A stretch of 64,000 nt of DNA from an uncultured Bacteroidota bacterium (GTDB lineage: Bacteria > Bacteroidota > Bacteroidia > JADZBD01): contig CALEYQ010000074.1 in assembly GCA_937924855.1 (NCBI GenBank), positions 1-64,000 of the forward strand, in the 5' to 3' direction. The notes beneath the pieces are model-generated. The model searched no databases. It was not told the DNA's origin and saw only the letters and a list, made by a program, of their open reading frames with translations. Position numbers and translations under genes: made by a program. Below are positions 26,052 through 36,900 of this stretch, one piece after another. How positions within the stretch are numbered: the first letter of the stretch is position 1; every line of letters starts with the position of its first letter.

Positions 26052-27251
26052 ATGAAAAACCTGATCCTCCTTTTTCTGGTTTTAATTTCAAGCGGCTTAC
26101 CCCTTTTTTCCCAATCTTCAAAAACCCGTTTCGGTAAGGGAGTTTACCTGATGGCACCGGATTCCAGTATGGATGTGGTGTTCTCGGCACGCTTTCAAAC
26201 CTTATTCGATTTTTCCCAAACCCTGCTCGATGGAAAATTGCTCGATGACTTTGAAGGTAAAATGATGATTCGCCGGGCTCGTTTAAAATTTGATGGATTT
26301 GTTTTTAATCCCCGAATCAAATACAAATTTGAGCTGGGCTTAAGCAATCGGGATATCGGACTGGGAAAACCGGGAAATGACAACCGGAATTTTAATACCG
26401 CAAGCAATATTGTTTTCGATGCAGTACTAAAATATAAGTATGGAAAAAAAGCTGAAATCTGGATTGGTCAGACTAAGCTGCCCGGAAACAGGGAAAGGGT
26501 TATTTCCAGCCGGGCCCTGCAATTTGTGGATCGCAGCCTGGTGAATGCCTATTATAATCTCGATCGTGATGTGGGAATACAATGGAGGCATAAATTCCAG
26601 ATCGGAAAAATGGAAATCCGTGAACTGGCGGCCATATCTCTCGGCGAAGGCCGGAATGTAACTTCTGCCACCAATAACGGATTCGGATATACTGCCCGTC
26701 TGGAGTTTCTTCCATTCGGAACTTTTAAATCAAAAGGTGATTATTTTGGTTCCGACCTTGAAAGAGAGCAAACACCAAAACTTTCCATTGGGCTGGTGTA
26801 CGATTACAACGATGAGGCCGTGCGAAGCCATGGAAGGCTGGGCTCGTTTTTATCGGCTCCCCGTGATCTGGAAACTTTCCAGGCTGATTTGATGTTCAAG
26901 TACAAAGGCTTTTCCGTAGAATCTGAATATAGTATGCGGGAAACAGATGATCCTGTCGTTCTTCAGGATACGCTTACCGGAAAGGTAGAAGCCTTTGTAA
27001 CCGGTCAGGGTATCAGCGTTCAGGGAGGATACCTCCTTCCTTCAAATTATGAAATTGCTGCCCGATGTACTTACATCGATGCCGAAGATGAAACCCCCGG
27101 GCTTCGCGACGAAACCATGTATACCCTATGTGTCAGCAAATACATTGTAAAACATTCCCTTAAAATTCAGAGCGATTTCAGCGTAAGGGAGCGGGAAGGC
27201 AGTGATGCCCTTGACCTGGGCTTCAGGTTTCAGGTGGAAATGCAGTTCTGA
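26052..27251 (+). CDS. OprP/OprO-type outer-membrane porin
   Basis: A 399-residue beta-barrel of the phosphate-selective porin O/P family. The signal peptide is 1-20 (SGLPLFS), followed by the family features: a start like GVYLMAPDSSMDVVFSARFQTLFDF, RRARLKFDGFVFNPRIKYKFELGLS, and amphipathic strands to a C-terminal aromatic (FRFQVEMQF). The family includes phosphate and pyrophosphate channels, but many bacteroidotal members are uncharacterised. The direct-repeat promoter supports phosphate control. It is convergent with the sirtuin gene at 4 nt distance. Confidence 0.82.
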   Translation: MKNLILLFLVLISSGLPLFSQSSKTRFGKGVYLMAPDSSMDVVFSARFQTLFDFSQTLLDGKLLDDFEGKMMIRRARLKFDGFVFNPRIKYKFELGLSNRDIGLGKPGNDNRNFNTASNIVFDAVLKYKYGKKAEIWIGQTKLPGNRERVISSRALQFVDRSLVNAYYNLDRDVGIQWRHKFQIGKMEIRELAAISLGEGRNVTSATNNGFGYTARLEFLPFGTFKSKGDYFGSDLEREQTPKLSIGLVYDYNDEAVRSHGRLGSFLSAPRDLETFQADLMFKYKGFSVESEYSMRETDDPVVLQDTLTGKVEAFVTGQGISVQGGYLLPSNYEIAARCTYIDAEDETPGLRDETMYTLCVSKYIVKHSLKIQSDFSVREREGSDALDLGFRFQVEMQF

Positions 27252-27255
27252 GATT

Positions 27256-27954
27256 TCAGGATTGCAATACCAACAGGCGTTTGCATAATGAATCCATTCC
27301 AACACTGGCTACATCGCGGATAATTTCCAGGTTAGGAATTGTTTCCCCACGGGTTTGATTGGGATCGATGATGAATTTCGGTGCAGCTTCAGGCACATAA
27401 TCTACCAATCCGGCCGCAGGATAAACATTGAGCGAGGTTCCTACAATGATAAAAAGTTCAGCGGTGGAAGCAATACGGCAGGCTTCTTCCATCTGGGGAA
27501 CGGGTTCGCCAAACCATACTACATGAGGTCTGAGTTGGGAACCTTTTTCACAAATCATTCCCAGTTTAAGTTCCGGACTTTCCATGTGGTAAATCAGTCC
27601 GGGGTCAACCGTACTCCGGCTTTTTGTTATTTCTCCGTGAAGGTGAAGTACTTTTTTAGAACCGGCCCGCTCGTGAAGATTATCAATGTTCTGGGTAATT
27701 ACAACCACATCGAATCGTTCCTGAAGTTTTGCAATGCTGTAATGCGCCAGATTAGGACGGGCGTTTAAGACCTGAGTCCGCCGTTTGTTGTAAAAATCAA
27801 GTACCAGTGAGGGGTTTTTCTGCCATGCCTCCGGGGTGGCAACATCCATAACATTATACTCTTCCCAAAGCCCTCCGCTGTCGCGAAAAGTCTTCAGGCC
27901 GCTTTCTGCACTCACACCGGCCCCGGTGAAAACAACTAACCTCGATTTAGTCAT
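27256..27954 (-). CDS. Sirtuin-family NAD-dependent protein deacylase lacking zinc-ribbon cysteines
   Basis: A 232-residue class III-like sirtuin. NAD-binding GAGVSAESGL is at 11-20, followed by TFRDSGGLWE; TQNIDNLHERAG is at 88-98, and the catalytic H106 sits in HLHGEI. Y55 and R58 (FYNKRR) match the Tyr-Arg pair that reads succinyl/malonyl lysine in SIRT5 and CobB. Between residue 106 and LRPHVVWFGE (141-150) there is only one cysteine (C135), so the usual four-cysteine zinc site is absent. Removal of acidic acyl groups from lysine is the likely activity, from the family. Confidence 0.9.
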   Translation of the reverse strand: MTKSRLVVFTGAGVSAESGLKTFRDSGGLWEEYNVMDVATPEAWQKNPSLVLDFYNKRRTQVLNARPNLAHYSIAKLQERFDVVVITQNIDNLHERAGSKKVLHLHGEITKSRSTVDPGLIYHMESPELKLGMICEKGSQLRPHVVWFGEPVPQMEEACRIASTAELFIIVGTSLNVYPAAGLVDYVPEAAPKFIIDPNQTRGETIPNLEIIRDVASVGMDSLCKRLLVLQS

Positions 27955-28071
27955 GGATTTATCCCATGCAAGGTATAAAAAAGTAAGCGAAAAATCAAAG
28001 CCTAATTACCTACAAATGAGGCAATTTTTGCCATTCAAAGCCCCTCATTTTTAGTATATTCGCCCCTCACC

Positions 28072-28087
28072 TGTGGCCCCTGCCACA
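28072..28087 (+). promoter_or_regulatory. Hairpin in the malic-enzyme leader
   Basis: Perfect stem TGTGGC / GCCACA with loop CCCT, 16 nt upstream of the ATG at 28104. A possible -7 box TATATTCG lies at 28055-28062. No T-run follows, so this is not a terminator; it may affect mRNA stability or translation. Confidence 0.3.
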
Positions 28088-28103
28088 CAATAAATTTTTG
28101 CGG

Positions 28104-30380
28104 ATGCCAAAACTGCGGAAACAAGATGCCCTGGATTACCATTCCCAGGGAAGAAAAGGAAAAATTGAAGTTGTTCCCACGAAGCCCCACAGCACCCAGC
28201 GCGATCTCTCGCTGGCCTATTCCCCGGGCGTGGCCGAACCCTGTCTGGAAATTCATAAAAATCCGGAAGATGTTTACAAATACACCGCTAAAGGAAATCT
28301 GGTAGCGGTAATTTCCAATGGCACTGCCGTACTCGGATTGGGAAATATCGGCCCTAAAGCCTCCAAACCCGTTATGGAAGGAAAGGGAATGCTCTTCAAA
28401 ATTTATGCAGATATCGATGTGTTCGATATCGAGGTGGATGCGGAAGACCCTGAAGTTTTTATTCAAACCGTAAAGGCCATTGCACCCACATTCGGTGGCA
28501 TAAACCTGGAAGACATAAAAGCACCGGAGTGTTTTGAAATTGAACGGCGCCTGAAGGAGGAGCTTGACATTCCCCTTATGCACGATGACCAACATGGAAC
28601 GGCAATCATCTCAGCAGCAGCGCTTCTGAATGCTCTGGAACTTGCCGGAAAAAAAATCGGCAAAGTGAAAATTGTGGTAAACGGAGCCGGTGCCTCAGCC
28701 ATTTCCTGCGCGAAATTATATTTGGCTTTGGGAGCCAAAAAAGAAAATCTGCTGATGCTCGACAGTAAGGGTCCCATCACGCTCGACCGTGAAGATCTTG
28801 ACGAAAACAAAACTTTTTTTGCCCGGAAACCCGATAAAAAAGTAACCGACCTGGCCAGTTCACTGAAAGGAGCTGATGTGTTTCTGGGGTTGAGTAAGGG
28901 TAATGTGGTTGACCGGAAAATGATTCAAAGTATGGCCAAAAACCCTATTGTGTTTGCCCTGGCCAATCCCGATCCCGAAATTCCCTACGATGAGGCGGTA
29001 GCTTCCCGTGAAGATATCATCATTGCGACCGGCCGCAGCGATCATCCCAACCAGGTGAATAATGTGCTTGGCTTCCCCTATATTTTCAGAGGAGCCCTCG
29101 ATGTAAGAGCTTCCGCCATTAACGAAGAAATGAAACTGGCCGCTGTGTATGCCATAGCCGGACTCGCAAAAGAACCTGTTCCCGAATCGGTAAACTCGGC
29201 CTACCATTCCAGGAATCTGGTTTTCGGGCGCGACTACATTATTCCCAAACCTATCGATCCCCGCCTCATTTCCACCGTGGCTCCGGCCGTAGCGAAAGCC
29301 GCCATTCAATCTGGCGTTGCCGGATACAAAATCACCGATTGGGAAGGGTATAAGCAGGAACTGACCAACCGCCTCGGTCTCGATAATAAACTGATTCGAT
29401 TCGTAACCAACAAAGCCCGGCAGAATCCGAAACGCGTTGTTTTTGCGGAAGCCGATCATTACAAAATCCTGAAGGCTGCCCAAATGGCGAAAGACGAAGG
29501 CGTGGCAAAACCTATTTTGTTGGGTGATGTGAACCGCATTCAGGCCCTAATAGCTGAAAACAATCTCGACCTCTCAGACGTTCCCATTATTGATCCCCGC
29601 GATCCTTCGGAAGAAACAAGGAGAAATAGTTTTGGAGATATATTTTTCAATAAAAGAAAACGAAAGGGGTATACCCTTTTTGAAGCCCGAAAAGCCATGC
29701 GCGACCGGAATTATTTTGGTACCATGATGCTGGAAACGGGAGCGGCGGATGCCATGATTTCGGGACTTACCCGGAAATATGCCGATCCCATTAAACCTGC
29801 CTTGCAGATTATCGGAGTGAAAGAAGGAGCCAGAAGAGTGGCCGGAATGTACATTCTCAATACCAAGCAAGGCCCCTTCTTTTTTGCCGACACCACCATG
29901 AATGTAAACCCTTCGGTTCAGGATCTGGTAGATATTACGGTTCTAACCGCACAGGCGGTGAAAAGGTATAACATTACCCCCCGGATTGCTTTGCTATCGT
30001 ATTCGAATTTCGGATCCAGCCAGGGTGAAATTCCCGATAAAATGCGGGAAGCCGTAGCCATCCTGCACCGCGATTATCCGGGAATGATTGTAGACGGAGA
30101 AGTACAGGCAAATTTTGCCCTTAACAATGAGCTTCTGAAAGAAGTGTTTCCCTTCTCCGACCTCGTCGATAAGAAAGTTAACACCTTGATTTTTCCAACC
30201 TTAGCCTCAGGAAACATTGGCTATAAACTCATGCAGGCCATGGGTGGGGCGGAAGCTATTGGCCCCATTCTCATAGGTCTGAAAAAACCCATTCACGTAC
30301 TTCAGCTGGGCAGTTCGGTAAGGGAAATACTGAACATGGTTACCATAGCGGTAATTGATGCCCAGTTCCAAAAAAAGTAA
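28104..30380 (+). CDS. maeB: NADP-dependent malic enzyme with C-terminal phosphotransacetylase-like domain
   Basis: A 758-residue fusion of the MaeB type. The N-terminal malic enzyme (about 1-420) contains SLAYSPGVAEPC, the metal/substrate block LMHDDQHGTAII, the nucleotide fold VVNGAGASAISC and ALANPDPEI. The C-terminal part (about 430-758) is phosphotransacetylase-like (RVVFAEADHYKILKAA, ANFALNNELLKEVFPFSDL, LIFPTLASGNIGYKLMQ) and in characterised MaeB is regulatory, sensing acetyl-CoA. It decarboxylates malate to pyruvate and yields NADPH. ATG 28104 is preferred over an upstream TTG at 28098. It ends 2 nt before ruvA, heading the maeB-ruvA-sprA run. Confidence 0.95.
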   Translation: MPKLRKQDALDYHSQGRKGKIEVVPTKPHSTQRDLSLAYSPGVAEPCLEIHKNPEDVYKYTAKGNLVAVISNGTAVLGLGNIGPKASKPVMEGKGMLFKIYADIDVFDIEVDAEDPEVFIQTVKAIAPTFGGINLEDIKAPECFEIERRLKEELDIPLMHDDQHGTAIISAAALLNALELAGKKIGKVKIVVNGAGASAISCAKLYLALGAKKENLLMLDSKGPITLDREDLDENKTFFARKPDKKVTDLASSLKGADVFLGLSKGNVVDRKMIQSMAKNPIVFALANPDPEIPYDEAVASREDIIIATGRSDHPNQVNNVLGFPYIFRGALDVRASAINEEMKLAAVYAIAGLAKEPVPESVNSAYHSRNLVFGRDYIIPKPIDPRLISTVAPAVAKAAIQSGVAGYKITDWEGYKQELTNRLGLDNKLIRFVTNKARQNPKRVVFAEADHYKILKAAQMAKDEGVAKPILLGDVNRIQALIAENNLDLSDVPIIDPRDPSEETRRNSFGDIFFNKRKRKGYTLFEARKAMRDRNYFGTMMLETGAADAMISGLTRKYADPIKPALQIIGVKEGARRVAGMYILNTKQGPFFFADTTMNVNPSVQDLVDITVLTAQAVKRYNITPRIALLSYSNFGSSQGEIPDKMREAVAILHRDYPGMIVDGEVQANFALNNELLKEVFPFSDLVDKKVNTLIFPTLASGNIGYKLMQAMGGAEAIGPILIGLKKPIHVLQLGSSVREILNMVTIAVIDAQFQKK

Positions 30381-30382
30381 GC

Positions 30383-30967
30383 ATGTACGAATACCTGGAA
30401 GGACGCCTGATTGAGAAAACTCCCACTTATGCCGTGGTTGATTGCGGAGGGGTGGGATACCATGTTTTCATATCCCTCTATACCTCAGAAAAGCTTGGAA
30501 ATCAGAAAGATTGCAAGCTTTTTACCCACCTGGTGGTGCGCGAGGATGCCCATATTCTTTTTGGGTTTTCCGACCGTACCGAACGGGCCATTTTTCAGCA
30601 ATTAATCTCTGTATCAGGAGTGGGAGCCTCCACGGCCCGAATGATTCTTTCACATTTAAACCCCGAGGAAGTGGTATCTGCCATTTCCACCGGCAATGTG
30701 GCTGCTTTGAAGGGTGTAAAGGGCATAGGGGAGAAGAGCGCACAGCGCATAATTGTCGACCTTAAGGGCAAGTTAGGTTCAGGCTCAGAATTACCCGAAA
30801 ACTTCCTTGTTTCCAACAATAAAATCATGGAAGAAGCGTTAAGGGCTCTTGTGGCTTTAGGTTTTAACAAAACGGCGGGCGAAAAGGCCCTTGATAAAGC
30901 AATCAAAGCCAACCCCACGGAAAAAACGGTTGAACAATTAGTTAAAGATGCCCTGAAATTTGTTTAA
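30383..30967 (+). CDS. ruvA: Holliday junction branch-migration protein RuvA
   Basis: A 194-residue DNA-binding subunit that targets RuvB to Holliday junctions. The start MYEYLEGRLIEKTP fits the N-terminal OB-fold. The helix-hairpin-helix motifs are SVSGVGASTARMIL and GVKGIGEKSAQRIIVDL, and the C-terminal domain III binds RuvB (ALVALGFNKTAGEKALDKA). Length is typical. Its TAA overlaps the sprA ATG by one base (TAATG). Confidence 0.96.
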   Translation: MYEYLEGRLIEKTPTYAVVDCGGVGYHVFISLYTSEKLGNQKDCKLFTHLVVREDAHILFGFSDRTERAIFQQLISVSGVGASTARMILSHLNPEEVVSAISTGNVAALKGVKGIGEKSAQRIIVDLKGKLGSGSELPENFLVSNNKIMEEALRALVALGFNKTAGEKALDKAIKANPTEKTVEQLVKDALKFV

Positions 30968-33900
30968 TGTCATTCCGAATTTTTCATAGGGGAATACTGG
31001 CCTCCCATTTTCTGCCCGTTTTGGGCTTTTTGGGTGCTATCTTTTTTGCCGGAAGCTTCCACGGCGATGCCTGGTATGCTCCAGCCCCTGCCTTTTTTGG
31101 TCCCGAAAACCCCGGTATCCTTCCCCTGGCTTCCGATTCAGATACCAATGTAATTAAACTCCGCTACCCCTTTGAAGACCAAAGCTGGATCGACCCCATG
31201 TTTCGCGACTGGAGTCCGCTTTATCTGAATGATCCTTCCAATATCCGCACTACCTACACCTACGACCCCGATTCCAACATTTATGTGGTGGAACAAAAAA
31301 TTGGAGATAAGCATTTCCGCCCTCCAACCTACATGACGGTGGAAGAATATTCCAGGTATGATCTCGACAAGCGCATGAAGGAGTATTGGAAAAAGAAACA
31401 GCATGCCGATAACCTCAATGAGCAAAACACAAAATCAGGAGTAATTCCAAAACTCTTCGTTAAAGGGGATGTGTTCCAGGATATTTTCGGTGGGAACACG
31501 GTCGATATTCGTCCCCAGGGTAGTGCCGAACTTACCTTCGGAGTTAATGTTTCTAAAACCGATAACCCTTCCATTCCCGAACGGCAGCGCAGGCTCACTA
31601 CTTTCGACTTCAATGAAAAAATCCAGCTGAATGTAATTGGAAAAATCGGAGAGAAATTAAAACTGACCACCAGCTACAATACCGAAGCTACCTTCGACTT
31701 TGAAAACCAGATGAAACTTGAATTTACCGGATTCGAGGATGACATCATCAAAAAGATCGAAGCCGGTAACGTCAGTCTGCCCCTTACCGGATCTCTGATT
31801 ACCGGAAGTCAGAGCCTCTTCGGAATAAAAACCCAAATGCAGTTTGGTAAAGTTACCGTAACCAATGTTTTTTCACAGCAGCGTGGACGGAAATCGGAAA
31901 TTGAAATTACCGGCGGAGCTCAAACGAATAACTTCGAAGTAAACGGCGATAATTACGAAGCCAACAAACACTATTTTCTTTCCCAATGGTTTCGCGACAA
32001 TTACGAATCAGCGCTGGCAAACCTGCCTATTGTGGTTTCCAACATCAACATTACCAAAATAGAAGTCTGGGTAACCAATACCACCGGAAACATTAATGAA
32101 ACCCGGAACATTGTTGCCTTCACGGATTTGGGTGAAGAATCGGGAAATATCAATTTTCCTGCGCAGGTGCTTCCGCTGACACCTCCCGGAACTGTTTCAC
32201 AAAACCAAAACAATACCCTGAACCCGATTACGTTTACTGCAGCCCATCCTCCGGTTCGCGATATCAATGCAGTTTCAGTGTATTTGGGAAACCCGGTAAA
32301 CTTCAATCCCGTTTTCCAATCCGTGCGCGACTTTGAAAAACTGATTGCTGCCCGGAAACTTTCTCCTTCTGAATATTACCTGAATGAAAGGCTGGGATAT
32401 ATTTCGCTCAACAGCCAGTTAAATCCCGATCAGGTGCTTGCCGTTGCTTTTCAGTTCACTCAAAACGGAAATGTTTTTCAGGTGGGTGAATTCAGTACCG
32501 ATGGAGTAGCCGAGCCCAACTGTTTGATGGTGAAAATGCTCAAAAGCACGAACGTCAGCACCCGTCGCGATACCATGCTATGGGATCTGATGATGAAAAA
32601 CGTTTACGCCATCGGAGCCTATCAGGTAAAACCCGATAACTTTAAACTGGATGTACTTTACAACAACCCCTCTACCGGTGTTTATGTGAATGTGCTCCCC
32701 GAAAATAATTTGCCCATCAGCGGACAACAGTTGATTCAGGTGCTGAATCTGGACCGAATTAACCCCCAGCAAAATCCTACCCCAGATGGTGTTTTCGACT
32801 TCCTCGATAAAATTACCATCAATGCTTCCAACGGAAGGGTCTATTTTCCCGTAGTGGAACCCTTCGGCGATTACTTGCGAAAGAAAATTAATCCCACAGG
32901 TAACGTAAACCTCATTGCAATTGAAAACAAATATGCTTTCGATCAGCTTTACGATTCTTCCAAAACAGCAGCCCAGCAGTTTCCCGACAAAAACCGTTTC
33001 ATCCTCCGCGGTTCTTACCGTTCCGCTTCCGGTTCTGAAATTTCACTCAATGCTGCAAACATTCCACAGGGTTCCGTAACGGTTACGGCAGGCGGTGTTC
33101 CCCTGCAGGAAAATATTGATTACACCGTTGATTATTCTCTGGGTCGGGTAAAAATCATTAACGAAGGTTTATTGCAATCAGGTGCTCCCATTAAAATCAG
33201 CCTTGAAAGCAATTCTCTTTTCAGCATTCAAAGTCGAACCATGATTGGAACACGGGTTGATTACCGTGTGAACCGGGATCTGAATTTCGGATTAACCCAC
33301 ATTCGCCTCAACGAAAGACCCCTTACCCAAAAAGTTAATATTGGGGATGAACCCATAAAAAACAACGTGGTTGGGATCGACGGAAATTACCGTACCGAAG
33401 CACCCTGGCTCACCCGCCTGGTGGATAAACTTCCCCTTCTTGCCACCAAGGAAATGTCAACCATCACCACTTCATTCGAAGCGGCAAAACTTTTTCCCGG
33501 CCATAGCAAGGCTATAGGTAAAAACGGTAACTCGTATATCGACGACTTTGAAGGTAGCCAAACCCTCATCGACATTAAAAATTTCGGCGCATGGACTTTG
33601 TCCAGCGTTCCGCGCTACCAACCTGCGCTCTGGCCCGAGGCCGACAGCATGGGAATTGCTTCGGGTTATAACCGTGCCTTACTCAGCTGGTATGTTATTG
33701 ATCCCATTCTTTTGAGGACTACCGATGTTGTCAGCAATACAAACCTCCAGTCTAACCTTCTTTCCTGTGAAATTCTGGAAACCTATCTCTTTCCAAACCG
33801 CCAGTCACCCACCGGCCAGCCGATTAACATTCCCACCCTGGATCTGACCTATTATCCCGAGGAAGTTGGTCCCTACAATTACAATGTTAGCCCCACCAGC

Positions 33901-36900
33901 TATGCTGCAGGGATAAATGCCAGCGGTAAGCTCAATAACCCCGGATCGCGGTGGGCCGGAATTATGCGCCGCATCGAAACCAATGATTTTGAAGCGGCCA
34001 ACATCGAATACATACAGTTCTGGATGATGGATCCCTTTGTACGAGACCAAAATGGAAACTCGCCCGATTACCAGGAAATATTCGGAACTACACCACCTTC
34101 CGGGGGAGATTTGTATGTTAACATCGGGAATGTATCTGAAGATATTTTAAAAGACGGAAGACTCAGTTTCGAAAACGGGCTTCCCACCAATATCATGCAA
34201 ACGCCCTGGGGAAATGTTCCCACCGTTACCTCCATTGTTAATGCCTTCGACAACAATACGCTGGTTAGGAGTAAGCAGGATGTCGGTCTTGACGGACTTC
34301 CCGATGTGGATCCCGACGGCAGCGATAATCAGGTTGACGAAAAAACCTATTTCGCCTCTTACCTTGCCGCCATAGCCGCACTCCACGGAACCAATTCGGC
34401 CGCTTATCAGAATCTGCTCGATGGCAACGGAGAAACCGGTGATGTTTCTCATGACTACTATCACCATTTCAGGGGCGACTATGATGCTGCCCAGTATAAC
34501 ATTGTGCGGCGCTACAAATATTTCAACGGAATGGAAGGGAACTCTCCCATTGAACAGGGCGATAACGGATATACCCAATCCTCAACCACCATTCCCAATA
34601 CCGAAGATGTAAACCGCGATAATAACCTGAACGAAACGGAAGATTATTATCAGTATCGGATTAAAATAAATCCCATTGATATCAGCCCTACTAATGTGGG
34701 TAACAATTTCATTACCGACGTGTATCAGAGCTCTTTCACCACTCCCAACGGAAGCCGGAAAACCGTTAACTTCTATCAGTTTAAAATTCCCCTTTCCCAG
34801 TTTCAAAAAATGGGGAATATCGAAGATTTCCGTTCCATACGGTTTATGAGAATGGTGGTAAAAGGTTTCGACAAGCCTATTACACTTCGTTTTGCCCGCC
34901 TCGACCTGGTAAGAGGGGAATGGAGGAAATATAATTTTGATTTGCTTTCCCCGGGCGAATACATTCCGGTGGATAATTCGGCAACAACCTTTGATGTTTC
35001 TGCCGTTAATTTTGAAGAAAACGGTTCCAAGCAACCTGTAAACTATATTCTGCCTCCCGATATTGAGCAGGAAACGGATATTACCACGGCTAATCTCATC
35101 CGTCTGAACGAGCAGGCTCTTGCCTTGAGGGTTTGCGGATTAAAAGATGGCGACAGCCGTGCCTGTTTCAAAAATGTGAGCCTCGATCTTCGAAGCTACC
35201 GGAAGCTGAGGATGTTTGTGCATGCCGAGGCCGGACCCAATAACGAAGTGCTTAATAATGGCGACCTTCAGATGTTCATTCGACTGGGAACCGATTATAC
35301 CGACAATTATTACGAATATTCCATTCCGCTGCATGTTACAGCTCCCGGGTACTATAGCAATACCAGCGACGACGATAAACGAAAAGTCTGGAGGTACGAA
35401 AACGACATGATTCTGAGTTTCGCCGAACTTCAGGCTGCAAAACAACAGCGGAATTCACGCCTCAATACAACCGGCAGCGGGGTTACCCTGACCACGGAGT
35501 ATACGGTTAACATTACCGATGAAAACGGGCATGCCAGAATTATCCGGATTAAAGGAAATCCAAACCTGTCCACCGTAAAAACCATTATGATTGGAGTCCG
35601 GAATCCCAAAAAGGTACCCGGAGGTGGGGACGACGGATTTACAAAGTGTGCGGAGGTTTGGGTAAACGAATTACGGCTTACCGATTTTGATGAAGCCGGA
35701 GGCTGGGCTGCTACGGCAAGAGTTACCGGAAAACTGGCCGACTTCGGAACCGTGACATTAGCCGGAAACATGAGTACCCCGGGTTGGGGTAGTCTCGAGA
35801 AAAAAGTTTCGGAACGGAAACGGGAAACCGTTTACTCCTACGATGTAATTACCCAGTTTGAATTGGGTAAATTCTTCCCCGTTAACTGGAATATCCGTCT
35901 TCCTCTTTATTACGGTTTCTCCGAAATCAGGGTTAACCCTCAATTTAATCCCTACGATCCCGATATCGAATTGAAAAACGTCTATAATAGTCCGGAGTTT
36001 TCTGAAGCTTATAAGGATTCCATACGAAAAGCAACCCAGGATTTTACGCGACGACGAAGTATAAATTTAACCAATGTGAAAAAGGAAAGGGGGCGGGGCC
36101 AAACCAAAACGCATTTATATGATGTGGAAAATTTTGCTTTGAACCTTTCCTACAGCGAATTATTCCAGCGGAATTATGCGGTGGCTCATTATCAAACCAA
36201 AAATTACCGGGGCGGAATAACTTATAATTATTCTACCCAACCCAAACCCTGGAAACCGTTTGAAAAGAAAAAGCTCTTCAAGTCGAACAGCATGCGTATT
36301 GTCAGGGAGTTTAATTTGAATCCCTATCCCAACAGCTATGCTTTTGTGATGGATGTAGATCGCTTTTACAGCGAAAAGTTATTGCGTGATATTACGGGTG
36401 AATACCTTACCATCGATACCGCATTCCAGAAATCATTTAATATAAATCGGTCTTACGACCTCCGTTACGACATAGCCCGTTCCCTGAAAATGGCCTATAA
36501 TGCCACCAATACCGGATTGATCCGTGAACCTGACGGAAAAATTGATCAGGACTGGGAACGCGATTCCATAAAGCAGGATCTGTTCCGGGGTGGTACTTCA
36601 ATGACCTTTATGCAGCAGGTTCGGCTCGACTGGACTCTGCCCATAAACAAAATTCCATTGCTCGACTGGGTCAGCGCCAATGCAAGCTATTCGGGTAACT
36701 TTAATTGGAACCGGCCATCCTTCTTTGCCGATACTATGGGCCGTACCCTGAACAACTCCAATACCAAAACCCTGAATTCTCAGTTGAACATGGTTAACTT
36801 TTATAACAAAGTGAAGTACTTTAAAAAAGTGAACCAGAAATTCCTGAAGAAAGCAACCTCATCGAACAAGCCTTCACCTCTTGGCAATCCGAATAAACCG

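Noticed and set aside
28860..29483. 207-codon minus-strand frame (also 28035-28595 and 34147-34578)
   Set aside because: Antisense shadows of maeB and sprA produced by their codon bias; no start signals or homology recognised.
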